Shown here piece after piece: positions 23,556 to 33,592 of a stretch of DNA of 64,000 nt. The notes under the pieces are model-generated. The model saw nothing but the letters and a program-made list of their open reading frames with translations, was not told the origin of the DNA and did no database searches. Each line of letters opens with the position of its first letter. Position 1 is the first letter of the stretch. The position numbers and the translations under genes are program-made. This DNA is from DASQBT01 sp963782495. Its GTDB lineage: Bacteria; Pseudomonadota; Gammaproteobacteria; Burkholderiales; Thiobacillaceae. The stretch covers positions 434,001-498,000 of the forward strand of contig CAWAJU010000009.1 of the NCBI GenBank assembly GCA_963782495.1, written 5' to 3'.

Positions 23556-24911
23556 CTAAGTTTCAGCCGCCTGCGCCTCGCTTAATGCTTCTTCCTCGGA
23601 AGGCGCTTCGCAAGTTTTCTCGGCACTGAGGAATGCGTGGGAAAGGGCGTGATAGATAGGCTGGGGGCAAACCAGGTGGGAAACTCCATAGGCGATGAAT
23701 GAGGTCGTAATCAGAGCCAGCAGCATGTCCTGATCGTTGGTCATTTCCATCACAATAACAAAGGCCGTCAAGGGTGACTGCACGACGCCCGCAAAATATC
23801 CCACCATGCCGAGCAAGACCATCACTGCCATGGGTGCCACTGGCAGCCAGTGGCCGAGATCGGCGCCGACTCCGGCGCCCGTGGCCAAGGAAGGCGCAAA
23901 GATGCCGCCAGGGATGCCACTGAGATAGGAGGCCAGAGTGGAGGCAAACTTGGTCACGGGGTAGATGGGGTCCCAGACCGCCTTGCCGGTGATGACTGCC
24001 TTGGCCGCCTCGTAGCCCGTGCCGGAAGACGTATAGCCGGAGACATATCCAATGATGGCCACCGCCAGTCCACAGGCCAGCGCCACTATGTAAGGGTGCT
24101 GCCGTACCACTGGTGCCAAACGCCGGGATCCGCTGATCAGGGACGTCGCGAACAGACCGCCCAGCAGCCCACCGATCACACCGCATACTGGCACGGCAAG
24201 CCAGTCCGTGTAACCCCCCATGCTGGCGTTGGAGGTGCCAAAATAGTGATAGGGTCCAAGAGTACTCAGGGCGGTGACACCGGCAATCACAACCGCAATT
24301 GTCACAATGCCGCTGGTGCGCTGCTCGAAGCTCTTGCTCATCTCCTCGATGGCAAAGACTATCCCGGCCAGGGGCGTGTTGAAGGCAGCGGCGATACCCG
24401 CGGCGCCTCCGGCGAGTATCAGGCCACGCTCCATATAGTGGGCGGGAAAGCGCGACAGGCGACCCAGGGAATACATGATCGAGGCGCCCACATGTACCGA
24501 AGGGCCCTCGCGCCCAATGGAAGCACCCACAGCCAGTCCGCAAAGGGCCAACAGGATCTTGCCAATAACGATACGCAAGGAGAGCACCGCACTCTTGCGT
24601 CGCGACTCCAGCGCGGCAATGGCCTGAGGAATGCCACTACCTTGGGAGCCGGGGAACACGTTGATGGTTGCCCAAGCCAGACCGGTCATGACCAGTGGAG
24701 TGGCCAGCAGGGGTACCCAGGGACCAAGGCCGACCAGCCACTTGAAGACATATCCTGCCTGCTCCGCAAGGATGGCAAACAGGGCGCACAGACCCCCGAC
24801 CAGTACAGCGCCGGTCCAGAACACAAGACGAACTTTCCAAGCCTTTGCGGAAAATAGCTTGCGCTGGTTGCGACGCAAGTGTTTACGCTGGGTTCCAGCA
24901 AAGAAATTCAT
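23556..24911 (-). CDS. ClC-family chloride channel/antiporter
   Basis: A 451-residue membrane protein with the three ClC selectivity motifs: GSQGSGIP (near residue 90), GREGPSVHVG (with the gating Glu) and GIPGGIFAPSLATGAG. The proton-path Glu region FAIEEMSKSF is also present, which points to Cl-/H+ exchange rather than a pure channel. There are no CBS domains. It has a basic N-terminus and an acidic C-terminal tail. Confidence 0.93.
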   Translation of the reverse strand: MNFFAGTQRKHLRRNQRKLFSAKAWKVRLVFWTGAVLVGGLCALFAILAEQAGYVFKWLVGLGPWVPLLATPLVMTGLAWATINVFPGSQGSGIPQAIAALESRRKSAVLSLRIVIGKILLALCGLAVGASIGREGPSVHVGASIMYSLGRLSRFPAHYMERGLILAGGAAGIAAAFNTPLAGIVFAIEEMSKSFEQRTSGIVTIAVVIAGVTALSTLGPYHYFGTSNASMGGYTDWLAVPVCGVIGGLLGGLFATSLISGSRRLAPVVRQHPYIVALACGLAVAIIGYVSGYTSSGTGYEAAKAVITGKAVWDPIYPVTKFASTLASYLSGIPGGIFAPSLATGAGVGADLGHWLPVAPMAVMVLLGMVGYFAGVVQSPLTAFVIVMEMTNDQDMLLALITTSFIAYGVSHLVCPQPIYHALSHAFLSAEKTCEAPSEEEALSEAQAAET

Positions 24912-25148
24912 CTTGTTCTGATCCTAAATTCAGTCCACATGGCCGCGCCATCCTGAACGCAGGCCGTTCCGTACGTCCGGTCTGCAGAATGCGCAGCAAT
25001 AACTTGTTCAAATGTGTGAGTTTACACGGCGGGCGTGGCGGATACGCCGGCACCTGACGCTTCGGCGCGGGAGCAGACCAGAGCTACCGGCTGCCCAATA
25101 CGACGTTGGCGGCGCCGCCTCTTTTCCGGCCTTCGCCGGGCACCCCCC
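24912..25148. other. Intergenic gap between ClC and SulP genes
   Basis: No gene is visible. It is GC-rich with short inverted repeats (GGCGGGCGTGGCGGATACGCC near 25028). It should contain the ClC promoter and the end of the SulP transcript. Confidence 0.4.
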
Positions 25149-27020
25149 TCAGGTCGGTGCGGCCGCCCCCACGCCAGGTATCAGCCGGGGCGTCTTCAAC
25201 TCGACGACGCGCTCCCCCGACGCCATGGCCACCTTCCGCTCGGCAACGAACTCCACGCCCGCACATTCGGTGAAGCAGCGCGCCGTACAAGTGCGGCAGG
25301 TTGACTTGTCCAGTTTCTGGAATATGGCATGCAACGCAGCGGACTTGCCCTGGAAGATGTGGTTGGGATGAATCTTGTCCAGCGCATGGCATTCCTCCAG
25401 CGACTCCCACAGCCCCAACTTGACGTTGATCAGGTAGAGGCCACCCCCGATGGCACCGCGCCGTTCGGCCTCGTTGGCCAGGACGTCGGCGCCGGCAATG
25501 TCGACGAAGCTGATGCCCTGGGCGACGATGGCGAGATGTTTCTGCTCCGGGTGGTCCTGTTCCAGACGGGCAAGTTCCTCACGCATGTAGGCGACCGAGC
25601 CGAAGAAGATCGAGCCGTCAATGCGCATGATGTGCAGTTGGGGACATTCGCGCAGGTGGCCGTTGCTGCCCATGGTCGAGAACTTGCGGTTGGGCAGGTG
25701 AGGGTCGGGGACACGGGTGACGATGCGTGGCTTGGACACGCGCATCAGATACAGCACCAACGACAGCAGGATGCCGAGCATGATCGCGAACACGAGGTCG
25801 AGCGTGAGGGTCGCGGCAAAAGTGACGATGAATATTGCACGCTCGGAGTTGGTCGATCGCATGATGTGCTTGATCGCCGGAATGTCGATTAGACCCCAGG
25901 CGACGACGAACAGGATGCCGGCCATGGCCGCGTTCGGCAGGTATGCCACCAGGGGTGCAATCGCCAGGACGATGAAGATTTCCAAGACCCCTGCGGTCAT
26001 GGCGCTCATGGGGGTCTTGGCACCGGCCTGGAAGTTGAGGCTGGTGCGGTTGAATGAGCCCGTAGCGACATAGGCGGAAAAGAAGCTGCCAGCGATGTTC
26101 GACAGGCCCTGGCCAATGAACTCCTGGTTGCCGTTGATCAACTGACCGCTGCGGATGCCGATGGCGCGGCCGATTGAAACAGCCTCAGTGAGCGCGAACA
26201 GGGTCATCGCCAAGGCACCTGGAGCGAGCTCTCGCATGGTGTCGAAAGAGAAGTCGGGCATCGACAGGGGCGGCAGGGTCTGCGGCAGCGCGCCAACGGT
26301 CTGTATATGGGTGATGTCGCCGCCGATAGACAGATTGAACGCCACGCCGAGGAAAGTACCGGAGAACAGGGCGACGATCAGAAACGGTACCCTTGGGTAA
26401 CGATACTTCACAAACAGGCCGGAGACCAGTGTCAGCACGGCGATCGCTGTGATGTAGCCATTGATGTTCGGTATCTGATAAGCGAAATGCCCAAGGGTTT
26501 CAAACAGGTTGCCCCCGCGCGGCATAGGTACGCCAAAGAAATTCTTAAGCTGTTTGGCGGCGATGAGAATGGCAGCGCCGGTGGTGAAACCCACCACCAC
26601 CGAATGGGAGATGAAGTTAACCAGGGTCCCCATACGCGCCAATCCAAGCGTCAGTTCGATCACGCCAACCATAAGGGTGATGGTAAAGGCGAGCTGCACA
26701 TAGTGCGGCGACATCGGTGTGGCGAAGGCACTGAGAGTCGAGAACAGGACGATGGACGCGGCGGTGGTCGGACCCGACATCAGGTGCCAGGAAGACCCGA
26801 AGAGGGCCGCGATGATAGCTGGAATCATGCCACAGTAAAGGCCGTACTGTGGCGGCATGCCGGCAATCGAGGCGAAGGCCATTGCCTGCGGCACCACGAC
26901 GATGGCCACGGTGAGCCCCGACACGAGGTCAGCTCGAATCGTTTGCGAATTGACTCGGTTCCGCCACGATAAGAATGGCAGCGCACGCAACTGCCATGCA
27001 GAATATGGTTTTTTGTTCAT
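25149..27020 (-). CDS. SulP-family inorganic anion transporter with STAS domain
   Basis: A 623-residue permease of the SulP/SLC26 family. The N-terminal membrane domain (about 10-14 helices) has the usual VVVPQAMAFASIAGMPPQYGLYCG. The C-terminal STAS domain lies at about residues 450-570 (LHIMRIDGSIFFGSV, ISFVDIAGADVL). After it comes a short Cys cluster, CRTCTARCFTEC (C-x2-C-x3-C-x3-C), which might bind metal. Sulfate or bicarbonate are the likely substrates. In a sulfur oxidiser it could also export sulfate. No neighbour decides this. Confidence 0.92.
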   Translation of the reverse strand: MNKKPYSAWQLRALPFLSWRNRVNSQTIRADLVSGLTVAIVVVPQAMAFASIAGMPPQYGLYCGMIPAIIAALFGSSWHLMSGPTTAASIVLFSTLSAFATPMSPHYVQLAFTITLMVGVIELTLGLARMGTLVNFISHSVVVGFTTGAAILIAAKQLKNFFGVPMPRGGNLFETLGHFAYQIPNINGYITAIAVLTLVSGLFVKYRYPRVPFLIVALFSGTFLGVAFNLSIGGDITHIQTVGALPQTLPPLSMPDFSFDTMRELAPGALAMTLFALTEAVSIGRAIGIRSGQLINGNQEFIGQGLSNIAGSFFSAYVATGSFNRTSLNFQAGAKTPMSAMTAGVLEIFIVLAIAPLVAYLPNAAMAGILFVVAWGLIDIPAIKHIMRSTNSERAIFIVTFAATLTLDLVFAIMLGILLSLVLYLMRVSKPRIVTRVPDPHLPNRKFSTMGSNGHLRECPQLHIMRIDGSIFFGSVAYMREELARLEQDHPEQKHLAIVAQGISFVDIAGADVLANEAERRGAIGGGLYLINVKLGLWESLEECHALDKIHPNHIFQGKSAALHAIFQKLDKSTCRTCTARCFTECAGVEFVAERKVAMASGERVVELKTPRLIPGVGAAAPT

Positions 27021-27899
27021 AAAACTCCCCTAAAAATGGAACCAGTGTCTGGCGTACGTCCGGCTTTCCGGAACACTTCCGAAATCGGTGTCAGCAGAAT
27101 CGCTGGGCAATAATGCTTCCCAACCATGGGCCGCCAGGGGCGTCAACCCGGCCGTAAGTCACCCGCGGTACCTTCACTCCGGCACCGAAAGCGAACTCGC
27201 GCAAGAAACCGAACAGAGCCAGGCACACGGCGTGGACCAACGGCGCTTCCAGTGAAAGCTGATTAATGCCCCAGCTACCTGTAGGCTATCCGTCTGGAAA
27301 CGACAATCGAGAAACGGTAATGCCGACGACCAAGTCTTCTTTGAGTGTTTTCCCCACTCCCGAAAGCCGCTCAAAGCGACCCGTCAGATGCGCCGGGAGG
27401 GACGGGGCAAATCCCCTAAAGCCATGTCTTCTCTATTACTTCCTGCGAGCAGCCCTCGCCATGCCAATACTCGCGCGAGCCGCTCTTACTTACTCGCATC
27501 GAGGGCATCACGTTGCTGTTGTTTTGCGCGGAGGCTTCGCATTCGACCATTCGGAGGAATTCACCAAGATTGCCCACATTGGCGAACCTGCCCACATCCC
27601 CTAACCATTTCAGTGTCCGAGAAAACAATTTGCCGCACTCCCAATATCGCTTCAAGCTTATCCGAGATGATATTAAGCAAGCAGTGTGCCACTAACATAT
27701 ATATATGTTTCTTAACGTATATCTCGCTCTTCTGATTAAACTTCACGATTGAAGTGTTGCAAATTTAAATAGTCCGGAAACGGCACATACGGGGGCAGCG
27801 AGCCAAACCGCGAGGCAACCACTAACGGAGCACACTGTTGCGTCACCACTTTGCACTGTTGTAAAATGCAACACGTATTTCTGGTCCCCGAAAATCGAC
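27021..27899. other. 879-bp region without a recognisable gene
   Basis: No open frame here looks like a real gene. Composition changes from GC-rich to AT-rich around 27600-27780 (ATATATATATG near 27694), which is unusual for the window. The last 60 bp upstream of the kinase gene contain repeated TTGC/GCAA elements (TGTTGCG ... TTTGCAC ... ATGCAACA) that could be a regulator site. A reverse frame at 27416-27655 has protein-like composition but no recognised family. Confidence 0.5.
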
Positions 27900-29354
27900 A
27901 TGCAAGCGTCTCTGCAAGGCAAGCTCAAACTCGGTTACCTTGTTGTCGCTATCCTGACCCTGGCGGTCTCCATCTATACGTTTGACAAGATTCACTTGGT
28001 GGAACAACGAGTTCTGCTTGGAGAGCGGGTGACCGAACTGTTTGACGTGGCAATGGAAATCCGGCGCTTCGAACGCAATTTTTTCCTGCACGGGCAAGAA
28101 ATCGATCGAAGTGAAAACGCGCTTTACGTCGAGAAGCTGCGCAGGTTGCTGGACAAGAGTGAGGCAGATTTTTCCCAACTCGGCGCTTCGCAGCATGTAG
28201 GAACCCTGCGCCAGGATCTGGATGCCTACCAAACCTTGATGACGGAATATGCTCGCGCCGGGGCGGGCGGCGCCTCGCAAGCTGCTGAACTGGAGCCACA
28301 AATTCGGCGCAAGGGTCAGAACATAGTGGCCATCACCGAAGATGCGGCAACATCCGAACGGCGCATGGTCCGGACCTTCCTGCGAGATTTGAGATTCACC
28401 CTGGTGATCTATATCGCTGGTCTTGCCCTGTTGATGGTCGGTGTCGGACAAGCGTTGTCGCGTCAGGTTGTCAGGCCCCTGAGGCAGATGGTTGGCAGTG
28501 TTGAGGCAGCCCACCAGGGTAACCGCGCCCAGTTGCCCATGCCTTCACGGGACAGGGAAATCGTTGCCATCATCAATGCCTTCAACCAGATGCTGAAGGA
28601 ACTGGAGCAGCGCCAAAAACACCTGATGCGCTCGGAAAGGCTGGCTTCCTTGGGAACCATGCTCTCCGGCGTAGCCCACGAACTTAACAACCCACTTTCC
28701 AATATCTGGTCCTCTTGCCAAATCCTCCTCGAAGAAATGGGTGAGGCGGATACGGAAACCCAGAAGAGATTGCTCTTGCAAATTGACGAGCAAAGCGAAC
28801 GCGCCCGCCTCATTGTTCGTTCGCTGCTGGACTTCGCGCGCGACCGACATTTCAAGAAGGAGTCCTTGCTCTTACGCCCTCTGGTCGAACAGACCGTGAA
28901 ATTTCTGAAGAGCGAAGTGCCGAAGGGCGTAAAAGTCTCGGTTGACATCCCGAACGACACGACGCTCCCTGCTGACAGACAGCGACTGCAGCAAGCCTTG
29001 CTAAACCTGATCAAGAACGCAGCGCAGGCGGTTGGAGATGCGGGGAAGGTTTCGGTCGCCGCACGCAGGGTCGCGCCCGCCGATCGAAGCAGTTCGACGT
29101 TTCCGTCTGGCTGCCAGGTAGAAGGTGACGCCCTCGACATCATGGTGGCCGATGACGGCCCCGGCATCCCACGGGAGTTATTACCAAGGATTTTCGATCC
29201 CTTTTTTACCACCAAGGAGGTGGGGCACGGAATGGGCCTTGGACTTTTCATCGTGTATGAAATCATTGATGAACACGGCGGTTGCATTGCTGCCGGCAAC
29301 AACAGACCCAAGGGCGCCATATTCATAATCAGGCTGCCACTAAAGGCCGACTAA
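27900..29354 (+). CDS. Membrane sensor histidine kinase
   Basis: A 484-residue sensor of the NtrB/AtoS-like group. A membrane helix lies at residues 8-28 and a sensor region with a charged helical pattern at 30-160. A second helix at about 165-185 leads to HAMP at 186-240. The phosphoacceptor is His260 in GVAHELNNPLSNI. The ATPase domain has NLIKNAAQA (N box), DDGPGIP (G1), FDPFFTTK (F box) and GMGLGL (G2). It is paired with the sigma-54 activator 13 nt downstream. Confidence 0.95.
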   Translation: MQASLQGKLKLGYLVVAILTLAVSIYTFDKIHLVEQRVLLGERVTELFDVAMEIRRFERNFFLHGQEIDRSENALYVEKLRRLLDKSEADFSQLGASQHVGTLRQDLDAYQTLMTEYARAGAGGASQAAELEPQIRRKGQNIVAITEDAATSERRMVRTFLRDLRFTLVIYIAGLALLMVGVGQALSRQVVRPLRQMVGSVEAAHQGNRAQLPMPSRDREIVAIINAFNQMLKELEQRQKHLMRSERLASLGTMLSGVAHELNNPLSNIWSSCQILLEEMGEADTETQKRLLLQIDEQSERARLIVRSLLDFARDRHFKKESLLLRPLVEQTVKFLKSEVPKGVKVSVDIPNDTTLPADRQRLQQALLNLIKNAAQAVGDAGKVSVAARRVAPADRSSSTFPSGCQVEGDALDIMVADDGPGIPRELLPRIFDPFFTTKEVGHGMGLGLFIVYEIIDEHGGCIAAGNNRPKGAIFIIRLPLKAD

Positions 29355-29367
29355 AGGGACGCTTGCC

Positions 29368-30738
29368 ATGAAGGAAACAAACAAGAGATTCGGAAAGATC
29401 CTGATCGTTGATGACGAAGACGTCGCGCTGCAAAACCTGGAGCACGTGATGAAGCGCGAAGGCTACGACGTGACCACAGCGAGTACGGGCACCCAGGCGC
29501 TGGCACTGATTGGAAGTCAGCCCTTCGACCTGCTGCTGACAGACCTGAGAATGGAGAACATTGATGGCATGCAGCTTCTCAAGGCATGCAAGGAGCACCT
29601 GGTCGACGCTGAAGTGATAATGATCACCGGATACGCCACAACCGAATCAGCAGTACAGGCCATGAGGGAAGGTGCCTTCCATTACATTGCAAAGCCCTTC
29701 CGCCTGGACGAGGTGCGACAGGTTGTCGCCGAGGCGCTGGAAAAGGTTGCGCTCAAACGGGAAAACCGGGCGCTCCGCGAACAGTTGGCCAGCTTCCAGG
29801 GGCGAGTCAAGATCATCACCGAAGACACTCGCATGCAGAAACTGCTGGAGATGGCCCGACAAGTCGGACCAACGGGCTGCAATGTGTTGATCACCGGCGA
29901 ATCAGGCACCGGCAAGGAACTATTTGCGCGCTACCTGCAGGAACATGGCGGTCGGCCCGACGGCCCGTTTGTGGCGGTGAACTGCGGCGCCTTCAACGAA
30001 GAACTGCTGGCCAACGAACTGTTTGGCAATGAAAAAGGCGCGTTCACCGGCGCTGTCGGCAAGGCCGGCCTGATCGAAGCCGCCAATACCGGCACACTCT
30101 TCCTCGACGAAGTCACGGAAATGTCCACGGCCATGCAGGTCAAGCTGCTGCGTGTGATTCAGGAACGGGAGGTGCAGCGTCTGGGCAACACAAAGCCCAT
30201 CAAGGTGGACATCCGCATCTGCGCCGCCACAAACAGGGATGTGCCAGACCTGGTGAAGACCGGCCGATTCCGCCAGGACCTGTACTTCCGCCTAAACGTC
30301 GTCAACCTGCATATCCCCCCGCTGGCCGAGCGCCGCGACGACATCCCCCTGCTGGCCTACCATTTCCTCAACAAATGTACCGCACTGATGAAGAAGAAAG
30401 TCGCGCAAATCTCCTCTGAAGTGCTGGATCTGCTAAAGGATTACGATTACCCGGGCAATGTGCGCGAACTGGAAAACATCATCGAACGCGGTGTGGCGCT
30501 GTGCAATGGCAACGAGATAGAACTGGGCCACCTTCCAGACGCCGTGCGGAAGACATCCGAGCGCCCATTCCGCAAGCAGGATGGGCCGTTGCCCAGCCTT
30601 GAGGAACAGGAAAGAGACTATATCCAGTGGGTGCTGAAGGAAACCGCCGGCAACCAGACCGTGGCCGCCCAGATCCTCGGCATCGATCGGGTGTCGCTGT
30701 GGCGCAAGCTCAAGAAGACCAATGCAGAAAAGGCGTGA
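29368..30738 (+). CDS. Sigma-54-dependent response regulator (NtrC family)
   Basis: A 456-residue activator. The receiver domain has Asp15/16 and phosphoacceptor Asp59 (LLTDLRM). The AAA+ domain has Walker A GESGTGKE, the sigma-54 contact loop GAFTGA and GTLFLDEV. The Fis-type HTH is at the C-terminus (TVAAQILGIDRVSLWRKLKK). It would activate RpoN-dependent genes on phosphorylation by the kinase. I found no well-spaced -24/-12 promoter near either neighbour, so the targets are unknown. Confidence 0.96.
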   Translation: MKETNKRFGKILIVDDEDVALQNLEHVMKREGYDVTTASTGTQALALIGSQPFDLLLTDLRMENIDGMQLLKACKEHLVDAEVIMITGYATTESAVQAMREGAFHYIAKPFRLDEVRQVVAEALEKVALKRENRALREQLASFQGRVKIITEDTRMQKLLEMARQVGPTGCNVLITGESGTGKELFARYLQEHGGRPDGPFVAVNCGAFNEELLANELFGNEKGAFTGAVGKAGLIEAANTGTLFLDEVTEMSTAMQVKLLRVIQEREVQRLGNTKPIKVDIRICAATNRDVPDLVKTGRFRQDLYFRLNVVNLHIPPLAERRDDIPLLAYHFLNKCTALMKKKVAQISSEVLDLLKDYDYPGNVRELENIIERGVALCNGNEIELGHLPDAVRKTSERPFRKQDGPLPSLEEQERDYIQWVLKETAGNQTVAAQILGIDRVSLWRKLKKTNAEKA

Positions 30739-31102
30739 GCAGATCCCCCATCATCTGATAGCCGACCAAGGGCCATCGAAGCCACGCATTCCCTCAACCG
30801 CCCGCCGGCGCCAACAACTCCTCTCACGCGGCAACCCGGCGGCGCGACCCTGTTGTCCGGCCAAGAGCAACGGGCCCCCCTGAGGTGGTGTCGCCCAGGT
30901 ACGGAGCCATTGCACAAGCTATCGACATTACTACTTTTATGCCAACGCTGGCCGCGATCAAAAGGGTCACTCCCACGAGGCGAAGACCGTAACCCCTGCG
31001 AACCAAAGAGCCCCTTTAACCTTTCTTAATTGTTGTCTAACATTCAATTAGGGACAAGCAGATCCGTTTGCCTCGATATGATTTTAGGAAAGGGGGTATG
31101 CA
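30739..31102. other. Intergenic region upstream of Met/Trp-rich protein gene
   Basis: No gene is visible. The first half is GC-rich with short inverted repeats. The last 80 bp are AT-rich (CTTTCTTAATTGTTGTCTAACATTC) and probably hold the promoter. AGGAAAGGGGG is the ribosome site before the ATG at 31103. GG/GC pairs tested for a sigma-54 promoter were not at the required spacing. Confidence 0.4.
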
Positions 31103-32029
31103 ATGAAACTTAACACGACGCTTAAAGCGCTGGCAGTGGCCGTGGCGCTGGGCATGACAAGCATGGCAAGCGCTGATACGCCGCCAGGCGCGTCCGGGGC
31201 TTCCACGCCTCAAGCCACGCCGACGAATCCGACAACGACCGAAGGCTGGGCCCAGTTGATGTGGGACTTTACGCACAACCCGGTGGTATTGAAAGATCCA
31301 AAGGCCTTCGTGCCTTGGATGACGGCGGCGACCGAACCATCCTTCTACACTTCGCTGGGGATGCAGTCGCTTGACCCGGGTTATTGGGCCCTTGCGGCGA
31401 ACAGCATGATGGATCCGCGCATGTACTCTGCATGGATGCCGCTCATGACAGATCCCAACGTGTATATGAAGTGGATGGCGGCCTCGTTGGATCCCAATTT
31501 CTACACTGCCTTACTGACCCAATTTTCTGATCCGGGCAAGATGATGCGCTGGGCACTGATGCCTGTAGACCCCAAAGTTTGGGGCCTGATGATGCAGTCG
31601 ATGAATCCCGGGATGTACTTGAAGTGGATGATGGCACCGCTTGATCCGCACTGGATCCAGGCGATGTTGACACCGATGAACCCGAACGCCTACATGGGCT
31701 GGCTGGGTGCCACGATGAATCCCGCGTCATACGGGGACATGTGGAAGGGTTTCCTGACCGCACCCTCGACGCCGACGACACCGGCTTATGCCGCGCCGTC
31801 CGCTGCTCAGACGCCTTATCTCTTCAACCCGTTTGATTCGAATTCATGGACGCAGGCGTTCACGGTGCCCGGCACCACTCCCGTTCCGGCAGCCGGTCCG
31901 GGAACGGCACCCGGCGCAACGCCTTACATATTCAACCCATTCGATCCCAACGCATGGGCACGGATCTGGCAAGTCCCCGGTGCACCGACAGCTGTGCCGG
32001 CAGCACCTGCACCCCCCGCCGCGCAGTAA
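31103..32029 (+). CDS. Secreted Met/Trp-rich repeat protein, unknown function
   Basis: A 308-residue protein with a clear signal peptide (cleavage likely after ASA in MTSMASADTPP). Residues about 55-220 are around twelve degenerate repeats of 12-13 residues with the pattern [LMT]-[DN]-P-x-x-[YWF]-x-x-W-M, for example TDPNVYMKWMAAS, LDPNFYTALLTQF and MNPGMYLKWMMAP. There are about 26 Met and many Trp and Tyr. The C-terminal third has two longer copies of TPY[LI]FNPFD-x-N-x-W separated by Pro/Ala/Thr linkers. I do not recognise the family. A periplasmic or cell-surface role is likely. The Met density recalls oxidant-scavenging proteins, but that is speculative. Confidence 0.8.
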   Translation: MKLNTTLKALAVAVALGMTSMASADTPPGASGASTPQATPTNPTTTEGWAQLMWDFTHNPVVLKDPKAFVPWMTAATEPSFYTSLGMQSLDPGYWALAANSMMDPRMYSAWMPLMTDPNVYMKWMAASLDPNFYTALLTQFSDPGKMMRWALMPVDPKVWGLMMQSMNPGMYLKWMMAPLDPHWIQAMLTPMNPNAYMGWLGATMNPASYGDMWKGFLTAPSTPTTPAYAAPSAAQTPYLFNPFDSNSWTQAFTVPGTTPVPAAGPGTAPGATPYIFNPFDPNAWARIWQVPGAPTAVPAAPAPPAAQ

Positions 32030-32044
32030 GCGGCTGGGCGACGG

Positions 32045-32071
32045 AACCCGCGCTTCAGCGCGGGTTTTTTT
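32045..32071 (+). terminator. Rho-independent terminator
   Basis: AACCCGCGC-TTCA-GCGCGGGTT followed by TTTTT, 16 nt after the stop of the repeat-protein gene. Confidence 0.9.
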
Positions 32072-32144
32072 GTGTTCAACCTGCGAGAGCGCCCGTCGCC
32101 AATTCGTCGGCGTCAGCCAAACGATGCCAAGCTACCCGAGTGAA

Positions 32145-32650
32145 TTAATCGGTCAAACCTCTATTGCCATCACTCTTGCGCGCGATGGCCTGACCAACGA
32201 CGACACGCCTTTCGCTCAGATTGCGCAGAACGTTCTCGAACTTGAGTTTTCCGCATTGCCCATCAGCGAGTGCACCCCGAGGGGCGGTGGACTGGAAAGC
32301 TTGAACTTGTCCAATCCTGCGTTGAGCCAATCAAACAAGGCCTGACCCTTTGTCTTCTCAACCATGAATTGCAAAGTCCAGTTCTACCAGAATTTCCCGC
32401 ACCACCTCGGGTGCTGCAAGGAAACTGATCGAAGCGCCTTCTGCACAAGGTACGGGATAATGCGCAGGGGTCTGATCTCCTTGAAAAATGCCGTGGAATA
32501 GCAACTGTTCTCCAGGAGCAACCGGCAAAATTACTGCCGGCGCTAGTTTTTCAACATATTTGCCCGTTGCTCGAAGGGTGTTCGGAATTACATCGAGGAT
32601 CTGGCCCCGCCCACAGTAATGCTCAACTCGATTTCATGCTCCTTCCACGG
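32145..32650 (-). pseudogene. Possible degenerate coding remnant
   Basis: On the reverse strand, three overlapping frames in succession have protein-like composition without complete genes. One from about 32635 to 32353 has no start codon (KYVEKLAPAVILPVAPGEQL, then EVVREILVELDFAIHG). The next, from 32362, begins MVEKTKGQALFDWLNAGLDK and ends after about 50 codons. The third reads KFENVLRNLSERRVVVGQA. They could be one gene with several frameshifts. No family is recognised and chance is not excluded. Confidence 0.25.
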
Positions 32651-32862
32651 TTCTCCTCCTTGGTCAGCCATGTCGCCTGCGATAAGCGCTACGGGGTGTT
32701 CCGTTCGGGTGTGATCCGGTATCAGTCGGTCTATGAAGGGCTGGGGGGTCCTGTGCTCGGCCATTGCTCCGCACGCTTCGCTGTCGGTCTTGGCTTGCCG
32801 CGATTCGTTACCCAGCGGTTGCCACCTATAATCATGGCTGGTCAAATTATGAGGAGAAAGAA

Positions 32863-33441
32863 ATGGGGCTTCTAGACTCGATTCTTGAAGGTATGAAGCC
32901 TGGGGCACAACAGCAAAGCAGCATGGGCACCAAAGCCGCATTGGTGACGGCGCTGCTGTCCATGTTGATGAACAAGGGCGGCAGCACAAGCCAGGGTGGC
33001 GGCTTGGGCAACATTCTTGGCAGCCTGACTGGGGCCGGCAGTCAAGACGGCGGAGCCCTTGGCAGCATCCTCGGCGGTATGTTTGGTGGCGGCAGCCAGG
33101 CCGGCGCCACTGCCCCAGCGGCAGGTCTCGAAGGGGCGCTGGGCGGGCTGAGCGGCATACGCGATCTGTTCCAGAAAGCCGGCCTGGGCGAGCATGTCGA
33201 TTCGTGGATCGGCACCGGCGACAACCACCCGGTATCAGCCGATCAAATCAAGCAGGCCCTGGGCGATTCCGGTCACCTCGGCCAACTTGCCCAGGCCGCA
33301 GGCGTCACCGAGCACGAAGCCGCCCATGACCTGTCCCAACTGCTGCCGGACATCATCAACCGCCTGACCCCGCAAGGCAGCATTCCTGCCGGTGGCGGCG
33401 ATATTGCCGGCATGTTGAAGAACATGATGGGTCAGGCTTGA
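32863..33441 (+). CDS. YidB-like (DUF937) protein
   Basis: A 192-residue protein of the YidB/DUF937 family: MGLLDSILEGMKPG at the start, a Gly/Ser-rich middle with several GGLGNILGSL-like repeats, and a C-terminal domain (GLGEHVDSWIGTGDNHPVSADQIKQAL). GAGGAG precedes the ATG. The function is poorly known. Confidence 0.9.
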   Translation: MGLLDSILEGMKPGAQQQSSMGTKAALVTALLSMLMNKGGSTSQGGGLGNILGSLTGAGSQDGGALGSILGGMFGGGSQAGATAPAAGLEGALGGLSGIRDLFQKAGLGEHVDSWIGTGDNHPVSADQIKQALGDSGHLGQLAQAAGVTEHEAAHDLSQLLPDIINRLTPQGSIPAGGGDIAGMLKNMMGQA

Positions 33442-33592
33442 CACCTGTATCGCGAGTCGTTTCCTAAGCGCAGATTTTCGACGTTTCAATGCGGCGCCAC
33501 AGTCCGCGATTGAAATTTCGTATCTTCTTACGGTCTGATATCAACCGGGCTTGGACGCGGGATCCAATGAGCCTGATTGAAAAAACAGGAGA

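Noticed and set aside
27770..27899. Sigma-54 promoter before the kinase gene
   Set aside because: Best GG/GC pairs (GGAGCACACTGTTGC and GGCACATACGGGGGC) are one base too far apart.
30880..31102. Sigma-54 promoter before the Met/Trp repeat gene
   Set aside because: AGGTACGGAGCCATTGC has the GG and GC elements two bases too far apart. No other candidate fits.
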